DNA from: Saprospiraceae bacterium
GTDB taxonomy: Bacteria; Bacteroidota; Bacteroidia; Chitinophagales; Saprospiraceae
Length of the DNA stretch: 64,000 bases
Reading direction: 5' to 3'
Assembly (NCBI GenBank): GCA_041392805.1
Contig: JAWKLJ010000002.1
Location: forward strand, 2,619,001-2,683,000
The notes below the pieces were generated by a model. It was not told the origin of the DNA and searched no databases. It saw nothing but the letters and a program-made list of their open reading frames with translations. Position numbers and translations under genes: made by a program. Shown piece after piece: positions 1 through 8,606 of the stretch; position 1 is the stretch's first letter, and each line of letters begins with the position of its first letter.

Positions 1-774
1 GTGGATTTCAGGAAAAACAATTGGGATATTAAACAGCTGGTTAAAAAGATTGTTTTATCTGCCACTTATCGGCAATCTGCTGAGGTAACAGCAAGAAAAT
101 TGGAAAAAGATCCTGAGAATATTTATTTATCTAGAGCACCACGCTTGCGATTTGATGCCGAAATTGTTAGGGATCACGTATTGGCCAGTAGCGGATTGTT
201 AAACCCAGAAATTGGCGGACCAAGTGTAAAACCTTACCAGCCGGGAGACATTTGGGTGGTCGCAACCTCTGGCCGTGGCCTGCTCATGAATTACATCCAG
301 GACCATGGATCCGACTTGTATCGAAGAGGGATGTATGTCTTTATTAAACGGACCGTTCCGCCGCCTTCCATGTTGATGTTTGACGCTTCCAATCGCGACC
401 AGTGCGAGGTCAAACGGACCCGTACCAATACGCCTTTACAGGCCTTGGTAATGCTCAATGATCCGCACGTTCTGGAAGCTTCCAGGGTTTTGGCGGAGCG
501 CTTGGTGCAGGAAAGATCTACGTCAACCGAGAAAATAGCTAAGGCATTTCGCCTCATTATTTGCCGCCAAGCCAAGCCAGATGAATTGGAAATTCTGGAA
601 GCCTATTTAGAGGAGGAAAAAAGCCATTTGGCAGGCAATGAAAAAAAAGCTTTAGCATTGTTGAAAGTAGGAGAGACCCCTCCGATTGAATGGGAGGATA
701 CCGTTGAGTTGGCTGCTTTAATGCAAACCATTCATGCTATTTATAATATGGAAGAAGCCATTACCAAAACATAG
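1..774 (+). CDS. DUF1553 (PSD1) domain protein, C-terminal part only
   Basis: The reading frame is already open at the first base and the sequence starts inside a domain (NWDIKQLVKKIVLSATYRQS), so the true start lies before the window. What remains, about 257 residues, matches the C-terminal PSD1/DUF1553 domain of large secreted proteins first known from planctomycetes, including the segment TRTNTPLQALVMLNDPHVLE and the preceding PPPSMLMFDASNRDQCEVKR. Full-length relatives carry an N-terminal cytochrome-c-like PSCyt1 domain and a DUF1549 domain, which cannot be seen here. Function is unknown; a role in periplasmic breakdown of complex polymers is commonly suggested. A DUF1501 gene starts 12 bp downstream, the usual partner, so both are probably co-transcribed. 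Family confident, function not. Confidence 0.85.
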   Translation: MDFRKNNWDIKQLVKKIVLSATYRQSAEVTARKLEKDPENIYLSRAPRLRFDAEIVRDHVLASSGLLNPEIGGPSVKPYQPGDIWVVATSGRGLLMNYIQDHGSDLYRRGMYVFIKRTVPPPSMLMFDASNRDQCEVKRTRTNTPLQALVMLNDPHVLEASRVLAERLVQERSTSTEKIAKAFRLIICRQAKPDELEILEAYLEEEKSHLAGNEKKALALLKVGETPPIEWEDTVELAALMQTIHAIYNMEEAITKT

Positions 775-786
775 AAATCTATTGCC

Positions 787-2241
787 ATGGCCAATGAATT
801 TTTTAACCATCGACTCAATATCAATCGCCGCCATTTTCTAGGTAAAATGGGAGTTGGTTTAGGCAGCGTGGCGCTAGGATCCCTCCTGATGCCTGACTTG
901 TTTAAGGGTGGGGCAGATGTAGCAGGAGAACTACCGCTTGGGGTGACCCATTTTGCGCCTAAAGCCAAAAGGGTGATCTATTTATTCCAAAATGGCGCCC
1001 CCTCCCAACTGGAGAGCTTTGACTATAAGCCAAAGTTGCGGGAAATGTTTGGCCAGGATTTACCGGCATCAGTAAGAGCAGGCCAGCGTTTGACGGGGAT
1101 GACTTCCAATCAGGAAAAATTTCCGCTCGTTGGTTCAAAATTTGATTTCAAACAACATGGCCAATCTGGCGCCTGGATAAGTGAAATCTTCCCGCATATC
1201 GCCGAAATCGCAGATGACATTTGTATCGTAAAAACGATGCATACCGAAGCCATTAACCATGATCCTGCCCTGACTTTTATGCAAACTGGCGCCCAACAAG
1301 GTAACCGGCCAAGCATGGGCGCCTGGCTGAGTTATGGCTTGGGCAGTGAGAACAAAAACCTGCCCGCCTTTTGTGTATTGCTGTCCAGGGGAAGGGGGAA
1401 TGGCCAAGGCGTATATTCCAAATTATGGACAAATGGCTTTTTGGATAGTGTACACCAGGGGGTCCAATTCAGTAGCGGCGAAGACCCCGTCCTTTACCTC
1501 AACAACCCTGACGGCTCCGACCGCGAAGGCCGCCGGCGCATGCTCGACCGCTTGGCTCAATTGAATGAGAAGAGTTTTGAAACCTTCGGAGATCCCGAAA
1601 TTCAAACGAAAATTCAACAGTATGAAATGGCCTACCGGATGCAAACGGCCGTTCCTGAATTGACCGATTTGAGCAAAGAACCCGAACACATCATTCGAAT
1701 GTATGGCGCAGAATGTTTAGTCCCTGGTTCGTATGCTGCTAATTGTTTGCTGGCTAGAAAACTATCAGAAGCCGGGGTTCGATTTGTACAGCTATACCAT
1801 CAGGGGTGGGACCAACATGGCAACTTGGTCGGAGAGATGAGGCTGCAAGCAGAGGATGTCGACCGTTCTTCAGCTGCCTTGGTAAAAGACTTGAAACAGA
1901 GAGGTTTACTAGATGAGACCTTAGTTATTTGGGGAGGTGAATTTGGCCGAACCAACTACTGCCAAGGTAAATTATCGCCAGATAATTACGGTCGGGATCA
2001 TCATCCCAGGGCTTATTCTATCTGGATGGCTGGTGGCGGTGTAAAACCAGGTATTGTCTACGGTGAAACGGATGAATTTGGTTATAATATCATTGAAAAC
2101 CCTGTGCACATTAATGATTTTCATGCAACCGTCCTTCACCTGTTGGGGCTAGATCATGAAAAACTGATGTATAAGCACCTGGGGCGTCGGTATCGATTGA
2201 CAGATGTAGCCGGTAGTTTGGTGCCTGGAATAATGGCTTAG
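787..2241 (+). CDS. DUF1501 domain-containing protein, Tat-exported
   Basis: A 484-residue protein of the DUF1501 family, which is related to the alkaline phosphatase/sulfatase fold. The N-terminus carries a twin-arginine signal (NRRHFLGK, arginines at residues 14-15) followed by a hydrophobic stretch GVGLGSVALGSLLM, so a folded, probably metal-containing protein is exported through Tat. Family hallmarks are visible: YLFQNGAPSQLESFDYKPKL near residue 65, HQGWDQHGNL near 340, GGEFGRTNYC near 385 and the histidine-rich GRDHHPRAYSIWMAGGGV near 405. It lies 12 bp after the DUF1553 gene and just before a membrane cytochrome gene; this three-gene order suggests one periplasmic complex or pathway. 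The substrate is not predictable. Confidence 0.9.
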   Translation: MANEFFNHRLNINRRHFLGKMGVGLGSVALGSLLMPDLFKGGADVAGELPLGVTHFAPKAKRVIYLFQNGAPSQLESFDYKPKLREMFGQDLPASVRAGQRLTGMTSNQEKFPLVGSKFDFKQHGQSGAWISEIFPHIAEIADDICIVKTMHTEAINHDPALTFMQTGAQQGNRPSMGAWLSYGLGSENKNLPAFCVLLSRGRGNGQGVYSKLWTNGFLDSVHQGVQFSSGEDPVLYLNNPDGSDREGRRRMLDRLAQLNEKSFETFGDPEIQTKIQQYEMAYRMQTAVPELTDLSKEPEHIIRMYGAECLVPGSYAANCLLARKLSEAGVRFVQLYHQGWDQHGNLVGEMRLQAEDVDRSSAALVKDLKQRGLLDETLVIWGGEFGRTNYCQGKLSPDNYGRDHHPRAYSIWMAGGGVKPGIVYGETDEFGYNIIENPVHINDFHATVLHLLGLDHEKLMYKHLGRRYRLTDVAGSLVPGIMA

Positions 2242-2253
2242 AATTTGAAAAGC

Positions 2254-4407
2254 ATGTTATCACGTATAGCTTCGAATATAGGTTTTGGGGGACTATTTCT
2301 ACTCGGTTTTCTTTTGCTATTTGAAGGGAGCATTGAGATTCCGTTTTGGCTGCAGCCTATTGGACGCATGCATCCGCTATTGCTCCACTTACCAATTGGT
2401 ATCCTTTCCCTGCTGATTTTACTTCCTTTGCTTAAAAAAGAAATACCGGAATTAGCCTATCAACAGACACGGGGTTTTGTCATAGACCTAGGACTTATCC
2501 TTAGTGTCTTGACGACCATCATGGGCCTTTTTCTGGCCCAGGAAGATGGTTATGCCACTGACAATGTCAGTACACATAAATGGCTAGCGGTAGCCTTTTG
2601 CGGTTCTATCTATGCCTTGCATTTGCTCCAGCAGCATTGGCCACAAAAAGTTGTTTTATCGAACGCTACCTTAGGGCTGTCTTTTCTGCTGATGATTGGT
2701 ACGGGGCATGTCGGTGGAGAAATAACCCATGGGGAGGATTTTGTACTCAGCCCAATTAGAGCTAACGAACCGGCTCCATTAGATGAATCCTCCTTATTTG
2801 CAGCAGTGATAAAGCCTGTCTTAAAGGACAAATGCCTCAATTGCCACAACGAAAACAAAGCTAAGGGCGACTTGGTAATGACCACCTCTGTGGGCCTGTT
2901 AAAAGGTGGCAAAAGCGGGGTATTGTGGGACCTCAATCAACCCGATTCAAGCTTGATTTTACAACGACTTCACCTCCCCATATCGCTTAAAAAGCACATG
3001 CCACCCAAAGGGAAGCCCCAGTTGAATCAGCAAGAGATTGACCTGCTGACAGCCTGGATAAAAGAAGGAGCAGATATGGAAAAGAAGATGGACGCTTTTC
3101 CAACTGAAAGTCAATTCCAGCAGCTTGCCCAGCCCTTTTTAGCTAAGGAAATGATAGCGGCGACTGAAGAACCAAGGCATACTTTTCCGCCCGCTTCTGA
3201 GGCTACCCTTGAAAAACTCAATGGCCCGCTTCGTTCCGTTTATGCTGAGTCGCTAAACTCGCCAGCCCTTAGTGCTAAAATTTCAGTAAGAAAATATTAC
3301 CAGCCGCGTCTCCTGGAAGAATTATTGGCCGTCAAAGACCAATTAATTTACCTGAACCTGACAGATCTGCCGATTAAGGATGAAGAAATAGGAACGATTA
3401 GCCGGTTTGTGCGCTTGGAGAAATTAATCCTAAATGGGACCGATATCAAAGGAAATACGCTGGACCAGCTTAAAAGCTGTGAGAAACTTACTTCCTTGGC
3501 ACTCTCCAGTACGGCAGTGGGACCTCAACTTCAATCTGCCCTGGACCAACTAAGCAGCCTTAAAGAATTATTCGTTTGGAATACCCAGATTGATTCCCTG
3601 GTCATCAAAGAGTGGACGGAACGATACCCTCAGATTACTTTTTACCAAGGTTTTGTACCCGACAGCATAGAAGTGCTCAAACTCAACCCGCCGATGCTGA
3701 AAAATGAAAAACTGCTATTGGCTAAAGGTGAAAAGGTGGTGATCCAGCATAATCTTCCAGGCACCGTCATCCGTTATACCACAGATGGAAGTGAGCCCGA
3801 TAGCCTTAAATCCCTTGTTTATACTGAACCAATTCCCATCTCAGGGATTACAACGATCCAAACCAAGGCGTTTAGAACAGGATGGTTAGGAAGTGATATG
3901 GCCAGCTTTACGATCTTTCAAGAGGGGGTCAAACCAGATAGCGTAACCTTAAACCAACCCTCCGATGGAAAATACCGGGGCGTCGGCCCTAATACCCTGA
4001 TAGATGGCGAAAAGGGACTGGCCAGTAATTTTCAGTCTCCTTTATGGTTGGGATTTAAAAAGAATCCATTAGAGGCTGTTTTCCAATTTGAGCAGGCCAT
4101 TCCCATTTCCCGAATCGTGCTCAGCTATGCCGTGAATATGGGCTCCTACATTATGCCTCCCGAAAAAGTAGAGATTTGGGGTGGAAATGAGGAAGGGTCC
4201 ATGCAAAAAATAACTGAATTACGGCCCGAACAGCCCCAAGCGTATGGCCCTACCCAAGTGCAGGCCTTCAGTCTTGATTTTGCCCCTTCCACTTATCGGC
4301 TATTCAAAGTTATTGCACATCCCATTCCCAAACTCCCCCCTTGGCACAATGGAAAAGGAGATAAAGCTTGGGTGTTCTCAGATGAGGTGTTGTTTTTTGG
4401 CCAATAG
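2254..4407 (+). CDS. Multidomain membrane protein: DUF2231-like, planctomycete-type cytochrome c, LRR, chitobiase-C-like and discoidin-like parts
   Basis: About 717 residues from the ATG at 2254; an in-frame TTG at 2245 is possible but less likely. In order: a hydrophobic N-terminus and a DUF2231-like segment with several membrane helices (HPLLLHLPIGILSLL); a PSCyt1-type cytochrome domain with one CLNCH haem motif near residue 195 and a possible distal ligand in KKHMPPKGK; a leucine-rich stretch near 340-450; an FN3/chitobiase C-terminal-like domain (IRYTTDGSEP) near 470-555; and a C-terminal F5/8 (discoidin)-like beta domain to the end. It follows the DUF1501 gene by 12 bp. Haem binding and several binding modules fit a membrane-anchored electron-transfer or carbohydrate-binding scaffold working with the two upstream proteins; that role is inference. 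Confidence 0.8.
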   Translation: MLSRIASNIGFGGLFLLGFLLLFEGSIEIPFWLQPIGRMHPLLLHLPIGILSLLILLPLLKKEIPELAYQQTRGFVIDLGLILSVLTTIMGLFLAQEDGYATDNVSTHKWLAVAFCGSIYALHLLQQHWPQKVVLSNATLGLSFLLMIGTGHVGGEITHGEDFVLSPIRANEPAPLDESSLFAAVIKPVLKDKCLNCHNENKAKGDLVMTTSVGLLKGGKSGVLWDLNQPDSSLILQRLHLPISLKKHMPPKGKPQLNQQEIDLLTAWIKEGADMEKKMDAFPTESQFQQLAQPFLAKEMIAATEEPRHTFPPASEATLEKLNGPLRSVYAESLNSPALSAKISVRKYYQPRLLEELLAVKDQLIYLNLTDLPIKDEEIGTISRFVRLEKLILNGTDIKGNTLDQLKSCEKLTSLALSSTAVGPQLQSALDQLSSLKELFVWNTQIDSLVIKEWTERYPQITFYQGFVPDSIEVLKLNPPMLKNEKLLLAKGEKVVIQHNLPGTVIRYTTDGSEPDSLKSLVYTEPIPISGITTIQTKAFRTGWLGSDMASFTIFQEGVKPDSVTLNQPSDGKYRGVGPNTLIDGEKGLASNFQSPLWLGFKKNPLEAVFQFEQAIPISRIVLSYAVNMGSYIMPPEKVEIWGGNEEGSMQKITELRPEQPQAYGPTQVQAFSLDFAPSTYRLFKVIAHPIPKLPPWHNGKGDKAWVFSDEVLFFGQ

Positions 4408-4428
4408 TGCTAAGCTTTTGGCATTTTA

Positions 4429-4460
4429 TTGAGCGCTTTGCGGTTTGGTGTGTAATTTTG
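4429..4460 (+). promoter_or_regulatory. Bacteroidota-type promoter before rluD
   Basis: TTG at 4429-4431, a 21-base spacer and TAATTTTG at 4453-4460 match the TTG/TAnnTTTG consensus of the Bacteroidota primary sigma factor. The rluD ATG follows 22 bp later. The promoter sits in the gap after the cytochrome gene, so the rluD-DUF1415-reductase operon likely starts here. Confidence 0.6.
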
Positions 4461-4482
4461 CACCTATAAAAAAGCTGAGGCA

Positions 4483-5535
4483 ATGAAAGAAGAGGATTTT
4501 GAGGATGATTTTTCCGATGATTTATATGAAATGCAAAGTTTGTTTATTGATCCAGGCCAAGCGCCTTTACGGATTGATAAATACCTATTGGATCGGCTAA
4601 AAAAGGTGTCTCGTAATCGGATCCAAATGGCGATTAAAGCGGGTGCGGTAAGGGTTGATCAGAAAGAAATTTTAAAATCGAATTACAAAATAAAACCAGG
4701 GGAGCGGATTGATATTTTACTCCCCAAGCCACCCGAACATACCAAAGGTGTAACGCCGCAAGAAATTCCACTGGATATCAGATATGAAGATGAGGACCTA
4801 TTGGTTTTGTACAAACCACCAGGCTTGGTTGTTCACCCAGGGGTTGGCAATTGGGATGGAACATTGGTGAATGCTTTGGCCTATTATTTTAAAGACCTGC
4901 CCATTATGGAAGGCAACTCCAACGATCGTCTGGGCTTAGTTCATCGCATCGATAAGGACACCTCAGGCTTGATGGTCGTGGCCAAGTCGGATCTGGCCTT
5001 GACGGCTTTAGCCAAACAGTTTTTTGACCATACCATCGATCGGACCTACTTGGCCCTGGTTTGGGGAGAACCCGAGGAAGATGAAGGGACCATTAGCGGT
5101 CACATTGGACGCCATCCGCGTTTTCGGAAACTGTTTACCGTTTTCCCGGATGGCGAAACGGGGAAATGGGCTACCACCCATTATAAAGTATTGGAACGTT
5201 TGTGTTACGTAAGCCTGGTAGAATGCAAACTGGAGACGGGGCGAACCCATCAAATCCGGGTTCATATGCGCCATTTGGGACACCCGCTATTCAATGATGA
5301 AAGGTATGGCGGAGACCAGGTGGTAAAAGGAACGATTTACAGCAAGTATAAGCTTTTTGTAGAGCGATGTTTCAAGATAATGCCACGGCAAAGCCTCCAT
5401 GCCCAATCCCTTGGATTTGTCCACCCACGAACCGGTGAACACCTCTATTTTGAGGCACCATTACCCGCTGATTTTGCGGAGGTGCTGGCTACCTGGCGCA
5501 ATTATGTGGAAGGTAAAAAAACAACCTTAACCTAG
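4483..5535 (+). CDS. rluD: RluA/RluD-family 23S rRNA pseudouridine synthase
   Basis: A 350-residue RluA-family enzyme that isomerises uridines in RNA to pseudouridine. An S4 RNA-binding domain spans roughly residues 28-80 (RIDKYLLDRL), followed by the catalytic domain with the signature GLVHRIDKDTSGLMV, catalytic aspartate near residue 157, and the later GRTHQIRVHMRHLGHP. The acidic N-terminus (KEEDFEDDFSDD) is common in Bacteroidota members. Length fits RluD-like proteins; the exact target (RluD sites in helix 69 versus another RluA-type site) cannot be decided from sequence. First gene of a likely three-gene operon; the next gene starts 4 bp after its stop. Confidence 0.9.
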   Translation: MKEEDFEDDFSDDLYEMQSLFIDPGQAPLRIDKYLLDRLKKVSRNRIQMAIKAGAVRVDQKEILKSNYKIKPGERIDILLPKPPEHTKGVTPQEIPLDIRYEDEDLLVLYKPPGLVVHPGVGNWDGTLVNALAYYFKDLPIMEGNSNDRLGLVHRIDKDTSGLMVVAKSDLALTALAKQFFDHTIDRTYLALVWGEPEEDEGTISGHIGRHPRFRKLFTVFPDGETGKWATTHYKVLERLCYVSLVECKLETGRTHQIRVHMRHLGHPLFNDERYGGDQVVKGTIYSKYKLFVERCFKIMPRQSLHAQSLGFVHPRTGEHLYFEAPLPADFAEVLATWRNYVEGKKTTLT

Positions 5536-5539
5536 ACTT

Positions 5540-6091
5540 TTGGATACACAAACCATTATTTACCATACCCAGATCTGGCTGAAGGAGGTCGTCATTGGCC
5601 TCAACCTGTGCCCCTTCGCTGGTTTTCCTTTTCGGAAAAAGACGATTCGTTACGTCGTTGAGGAAAGTTCGGAAGTGGATCAAATGCTTAGCGCTTTTAA
5701 AGGAGAGATGGATCTGTTAAGTGCTACACCAGCTACCCAAATTGAAACAACTTTATTAATTTTGCCGAATGGCTTTGCCGATTTTTTAGACTTTAATGAT
5801 TTTTTATACACCGCTAATGAGGCATTAGTTGCGGCAGATTATGAAGGGGAGTTACAAGTCGCTTCTTTCCATCCTGCCTACCAATTTGCAGGCACCGAGG
5901 AGGAAGATGTAGAAAATTATACCAATCGTGCCCCCTTTCCTATCCTGCATTTGCTACGAGAGGATAGTGTAGAAGAAGCTATTGAGTCCTATGAAAATAC
6001 AGATGATATTTATCTCAACAATATAAAAACGATGGAAGCCCTTGGTAGGGAAGGTATCAAGCAATTGTGGCATAAATTTACGAATCGATGA
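5540..6091 (+). CDS. DUF1415 family protein
   Basis: A 183-residue protein that fits the DUF1415 family: WLKEVVIGLNLCPFA near the N-terminus, then ILPNGFADFLDFNDFL and LQVASFHPAYQFAG, with PFPILHLLRE further on. No catalytic function is established for the family. The conserved cysteine in LNLCPF and the histidine in FHPAYQF look like candidate functional residues. No suitable ATG exists near the N-terminus, so translation probably starts at TTG 5540, 4 bp after rluD. Its stop overlaps the ATG of the following acyl-CoA reductase (ATGA), pointing to translational coupling. Confidence 0.8.
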   Translation: MDTQTIIYHTQIWLKEVVIGLNLCPFAGFPFRKKTIRYVVEESSEVDQMLSAFKGEMDLLSATPATQIETTLLILPNGFADFLDFNDFLYTANEALVAADYEGELQVASFHPAYQFAGTEEEDVENYTNRAPFPILHLLREDSVEEAIESYENTDDIYLNNIKTMEALGREGIKQLWHKFTNR

Positions 6092-7113
6092 CCCAAAATG
6101 AAAGAATAGACCTTTTGGTGCGTCTAGGTGATCACTTGTTGAAAAAGGAAGATGAGTTTTTAAAAGCGTTAATGAGTCGGACTCATTTTAATAACCAGTG
6201 GTTTACTTTAGAAAACCAGGAGTTGAGTTTAAAATCCATTGCCGAGAATTTTTTAACAGCAACAAAATTAAACGCTTGGTTGGCCAATTACCAGCACCTG
6301 GAGCCAATTTCACCGAAAAGGGTTGGATTAGTCTTGGCCGGAAATATCCCAATGGTAGGCTTTCATGATATTTTATGTGTATTTGTGGCTGGTCATCATG
6401 CCATCGTTAAGCTTTCCTCCAAGGACGAATTTATTTTACCTTATCTGTTCAAGTTGATGGGGCAATGGGATTCTCGCGCTATTCCTTATTTTACCATTGT
6501 AGATAGACTCGAACAATTTGATAGTGTCATTGCTACCGGAAGCAATAATTCTGCCCGTTATTTTGAAGCATATTTTGGCAAATATCCACACATCATCAGG
6601 AAGAACAGAAACGGTGTTGCCGTACTAACGGGAGAAGAATCAAAGGAAGAATTGCATGAATTGGGAAAAGATGTTTTTCGTTATTTCGGCTTGGGATGCC
6701 GAAATGTGGCCAAAGTTTACGTTCCTCAAGGGTATGATTTTGATCTGCTGCTGACCGCCCTCCACGAATTCAGAGATATTATTAGACACAATAAGTACAA
6801 AAACAACTTTGATTATAATTATGCCATGTACTTGCTCAATAAGGAACCCTTTTTAGCCAATGGCTGTGTCCTGCTTCGCGAAGACGCAACGATTTCCTCC
6901 CGGATTGCTAACCTGAATTATGAATATTACCACAATTTAGAGGCCTTGGAGGAACATTTGAAACAAATAACAGAAGCGGTACAGTGTGTTGTTGCCAAGC
7001 CTGGGGTGCTTGGCGTGTCAACTATACCCTTTGGGAAAGCCCAGGAGCCAGACTTGGGCGATTATGCTGATGGGGTGGATACTTTGGCTTTTTTGGAGTC
7101 CCTCGGGGGGTGA
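6088..7113 (+). CDS. LuxC-type acyl-CoA reductase
   Basis: A 341-residue member of the LuxC/acyl-CoA reductase family, which reduces fatty acyl-CoA or acyl-enzyme to aldehyde with NADPH. VLAGNIPMVGFHDILCVF (near residues 82-99) and the GLGCRNVAKVYVP segment with the likely catalytic cysteine near residue 204 are visible. It is shorter than Vibrio LuxC (about 480 residues), as is usual in Bacteroidota. No luxD, luxE or luciferase genes are nearby, so bioluminescence is not suggested; aldehyde production or acyl recycling is more plausible. The start overlaps the DUF1415 stop by 4 bp, and the stop lies 4 bp from the convergent ZIP gene. Confidence 0.82.
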   Translation: MTQNERIDLLVRLGDHLLKKEDEFLKALMSRTHFNNQWFTLENQELSLKSIAENFLTATKLNAWLANYQHLEPISPKRVGLVLAGNIPMVGFHDILCVFVAGHHAIVKLSSKDEFILPYLFKLMGQWDSRAIPYFTIVDRLEQFDSVIATGSNNSARYFEAYFGKYPHIIRKNRNGVAVLTGEESKEELHELGKDVFRYFGLGCRNVAKVYVPQGYDFDLLLTALHEFRDIIRHNKYKNNFDYNYAMYLLNKEPFLANGCVLLREDATISSRIANLNYEYYHNLEALEEHLKQITEAVQCVVAKPGVLGVSTIPFGKAQEPDLGDYADGVDTLAFLESLGG

Positions 7114-7117
7114 TTAC

Positions 7118-7858
7118 CTAATGCAGCGTAAACATAGACAAGCCTAGCCCCGCCACGATCACCAATAGTTTTCGCCAGGAAACCGTATGCTGCCGCTTAT
7201 CATCTGCTTCAAAAAGAATGGTGGTAGAAATATGCAGAAAAGAGCCGACTACCAAAGCCAATAAGTTGGCCAGTATATTTAAATCCATTTGAATACCAGC
7301 TGCGATCAAAGCGGCAAGGGGCGACATAGTTGCAAAAATCAGTAGGCAAATCACGGCAACTGATCTGGGATATCCAGATTTGATGAATAGGACCATCAAA
7401 GCAAAAGCTGCTGGGATTTTGTGTAAAATAATGCCGAAAAGCAGGTGGTGATCCTCCTGGCCCTTCCCATGCGCATGCAAGGCATTGTGAAATTCAGCAT
7501 AATTGCTAAGGGGGAGCCCTTCAATAAAAGCATGAAGACACAAGCCCAACATCACGGAAATGGCAAAGCCCGGCTTGGCCCCCGGGTGAGCATGAATATG
7601 GCCGTGTTCTACACCCTTAGACAATTGCTCCAATAGAAGTTGAATAAAAAAACCGCCTAATAACCAAAAACCGGCACTTTCGAATTTGCCCGAAAATACA
7701 CTGGGCATAAGGTGTAGCACCGTGATGCCCAATATATAGGCACCACTGAAGGAAAGAATCAATTGTATGGCAATTTTGCTATCCGACTTGATCCATATTG
7801 CGATTCCACCACTAAAAAGAACCGCTGCTAATAAGGCTAAATATTCCCAAATTGCCAT
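7118..7858 (-). CDS. ZIP family metal transporter
   Basis: A 246-residue inner-membrane protein with about eight hydrophobic helices and ZIP-family features: HLMPSVF in helix two, a histidine-rich cytoplasmic loop (GVEHGHIHAHPG) between helices three and four, the helix-four metal site HAFIEGLPL, and HKIPAAFALM in helix five. These residues form the binuclear metal site in ZIP transporters that import zinc, iron or manganese; specificity cannot be read from sequence. It follows the PAP2 phosphatase gene by 21 bp on the same strand and is probably co-transcribed with it. Its 3' end is only 4 bp from the convergent reductase gene. Confidence 0.88.
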   Translation of the reverse strand: MAIWEYLALLAAVLFSGGIAIWIKSDSKIAIQLILSFSGAYILGITVLHLMPSVFSGKFESAGFWLLGGFFIQLLLEQLSKGVEHGHIHAHPGAKPGFAISVMLGLCLHAFIEGLPLSNYAEFHNALHAHGKGQEDHHLLFGIILHKIPAAFALMVLFIKSGYPRSVAVICLLIFATMSPLAALIAAGIQMDLNILANLLALVVGSFLHISTTILFEADDKRQHTVSWRKLLVIVAGLGLSMFTLH

Positions 7859-7879
7859 TAGAGGAGTTCGTTTATTAAA

Positions 7880-8464
7880 TTATACAATGGATTCGGGCAT
7901 TTTGTCTAATCCAATGTATTTGTTAAAAATAAATGCTGTGAATAAACCAACAAGACTTCCTATAAGCCCGCCAAAGATAATGTCTAATGGGTAATGTACC
8001 CCTACGTAAACCTGGCCGATGGCAATACTTGCAGCCCAAAAAAGAAGCGGCCATTTCAGTTTTCTAATTTTCTGTCCTAAGGTCAACAAGATGAAAATAG
8101 CAACTGCAAAATGATTAGTAGCATGAGAGGATGTAAAACTGTAACCACCACCACAAGGAACCAATAAATAGACCGATTCATTGATACGGGTGTCGTTACA
8201 AGGCCGAACACGCTGTACATTTTTTTTGATCAATTCACTACTTAAAGGGTCCGAAATTGCAACAGTTGCCCCTAATCCAAGTATAAAAAAAAGTCCCCTG
8301 AGCTGAAACTTCCACACGGCAAATACCAGCAATAAGCTATAAAAAGGAATCCAGAAATATTTATTGCGCCAATAGGGCATCAACCAATCCAGAAAGGGAG
8401 TATGCCAATCGTGATTAATCCAGAAAAAAATTGTTTGATCAAGTTGTAGTAATGTGTCAATCAT
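7880..8464 (-). CDS. PAP2 superfamily phosphatase
   Basis: A 194-residue membrane phosphatase with all three PAP2 motifs: KKNVQRVRP (motif 1), SFTSSHATNHF (motif 2, a variant of PSGH with the catalytic histidine) and GQVYVGVHYPLD (motif 3). Five or six hydrophobic helices are visible. Such enzymes dephosphorylate undecaprenyl pyrophosphate (BacA-independent UppP function), phosphatidate or lipid A; the size and motifs fit an undecaprenyl-pyrophosphatase-like role, but that is inference. First gene of a two-gene unit with the ZIP transporter, behind a TATATTTG box. Confidence 0.87.
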   Translation of the reverse strand: MIDTLLQLDQTIFFWINHDWHTPFLDWLMPYWRNKYFWIPFYSLLLVFAVWKFQLRGLFFILGLGATVAISDPLSSELIKKNVQRVRPCNDTRINESVYLLVPCGGGYSFTSSHATNHFAVAIFILLTLGQKIRKLKWPLLFWAASIAIGQVYVGVHYPLDIIFGGLIGSLVGLFTAFIFNKYIGLDKMPESIV

Positions 8465-8495
8465 ACCATGTTAACCCAAAGTAATTAATTGGGTG

Positions 8496-8503
8496 CAAAT
8501 ATA
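8496..8503 (-). promoter_or_regulatory. -7 box before the PAP2 gene
   Basis: Read on the minus strand this is TATATTTG, matching TAnnTTTG, 31 bp before the PAP2 ATG. No convincing TTG at -33 was found. Confidence 0.4.
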
Positions 8504-8576
8504 GCCCATGTGACCCCAAAAAGACCCTTTCAAGGATTAATTTCTTAGGTCTTTATCCATATTCTATAAAAGTATA

Positions 8577-8584
8577 TAATTTTG
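8577..8584 (+). promoter_or_regulatory. -7 box before glmM
   Basis: TAATTTTG matches TAnnTTTG and lies 22 bp before the GTG start of glmM. A good -33 TTG is not visible at the usual distance. Confidence 0.45.
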
Positions 8585-8606
8585 AACCTTACAAAACCTA
8601 ACAAAA

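Noticed and set aside
6088..7113. Bioluminescence operon
   Set aside because: Only a LuxC-type reductase is present; no luxA, luxB, luxD or luxE in the window.
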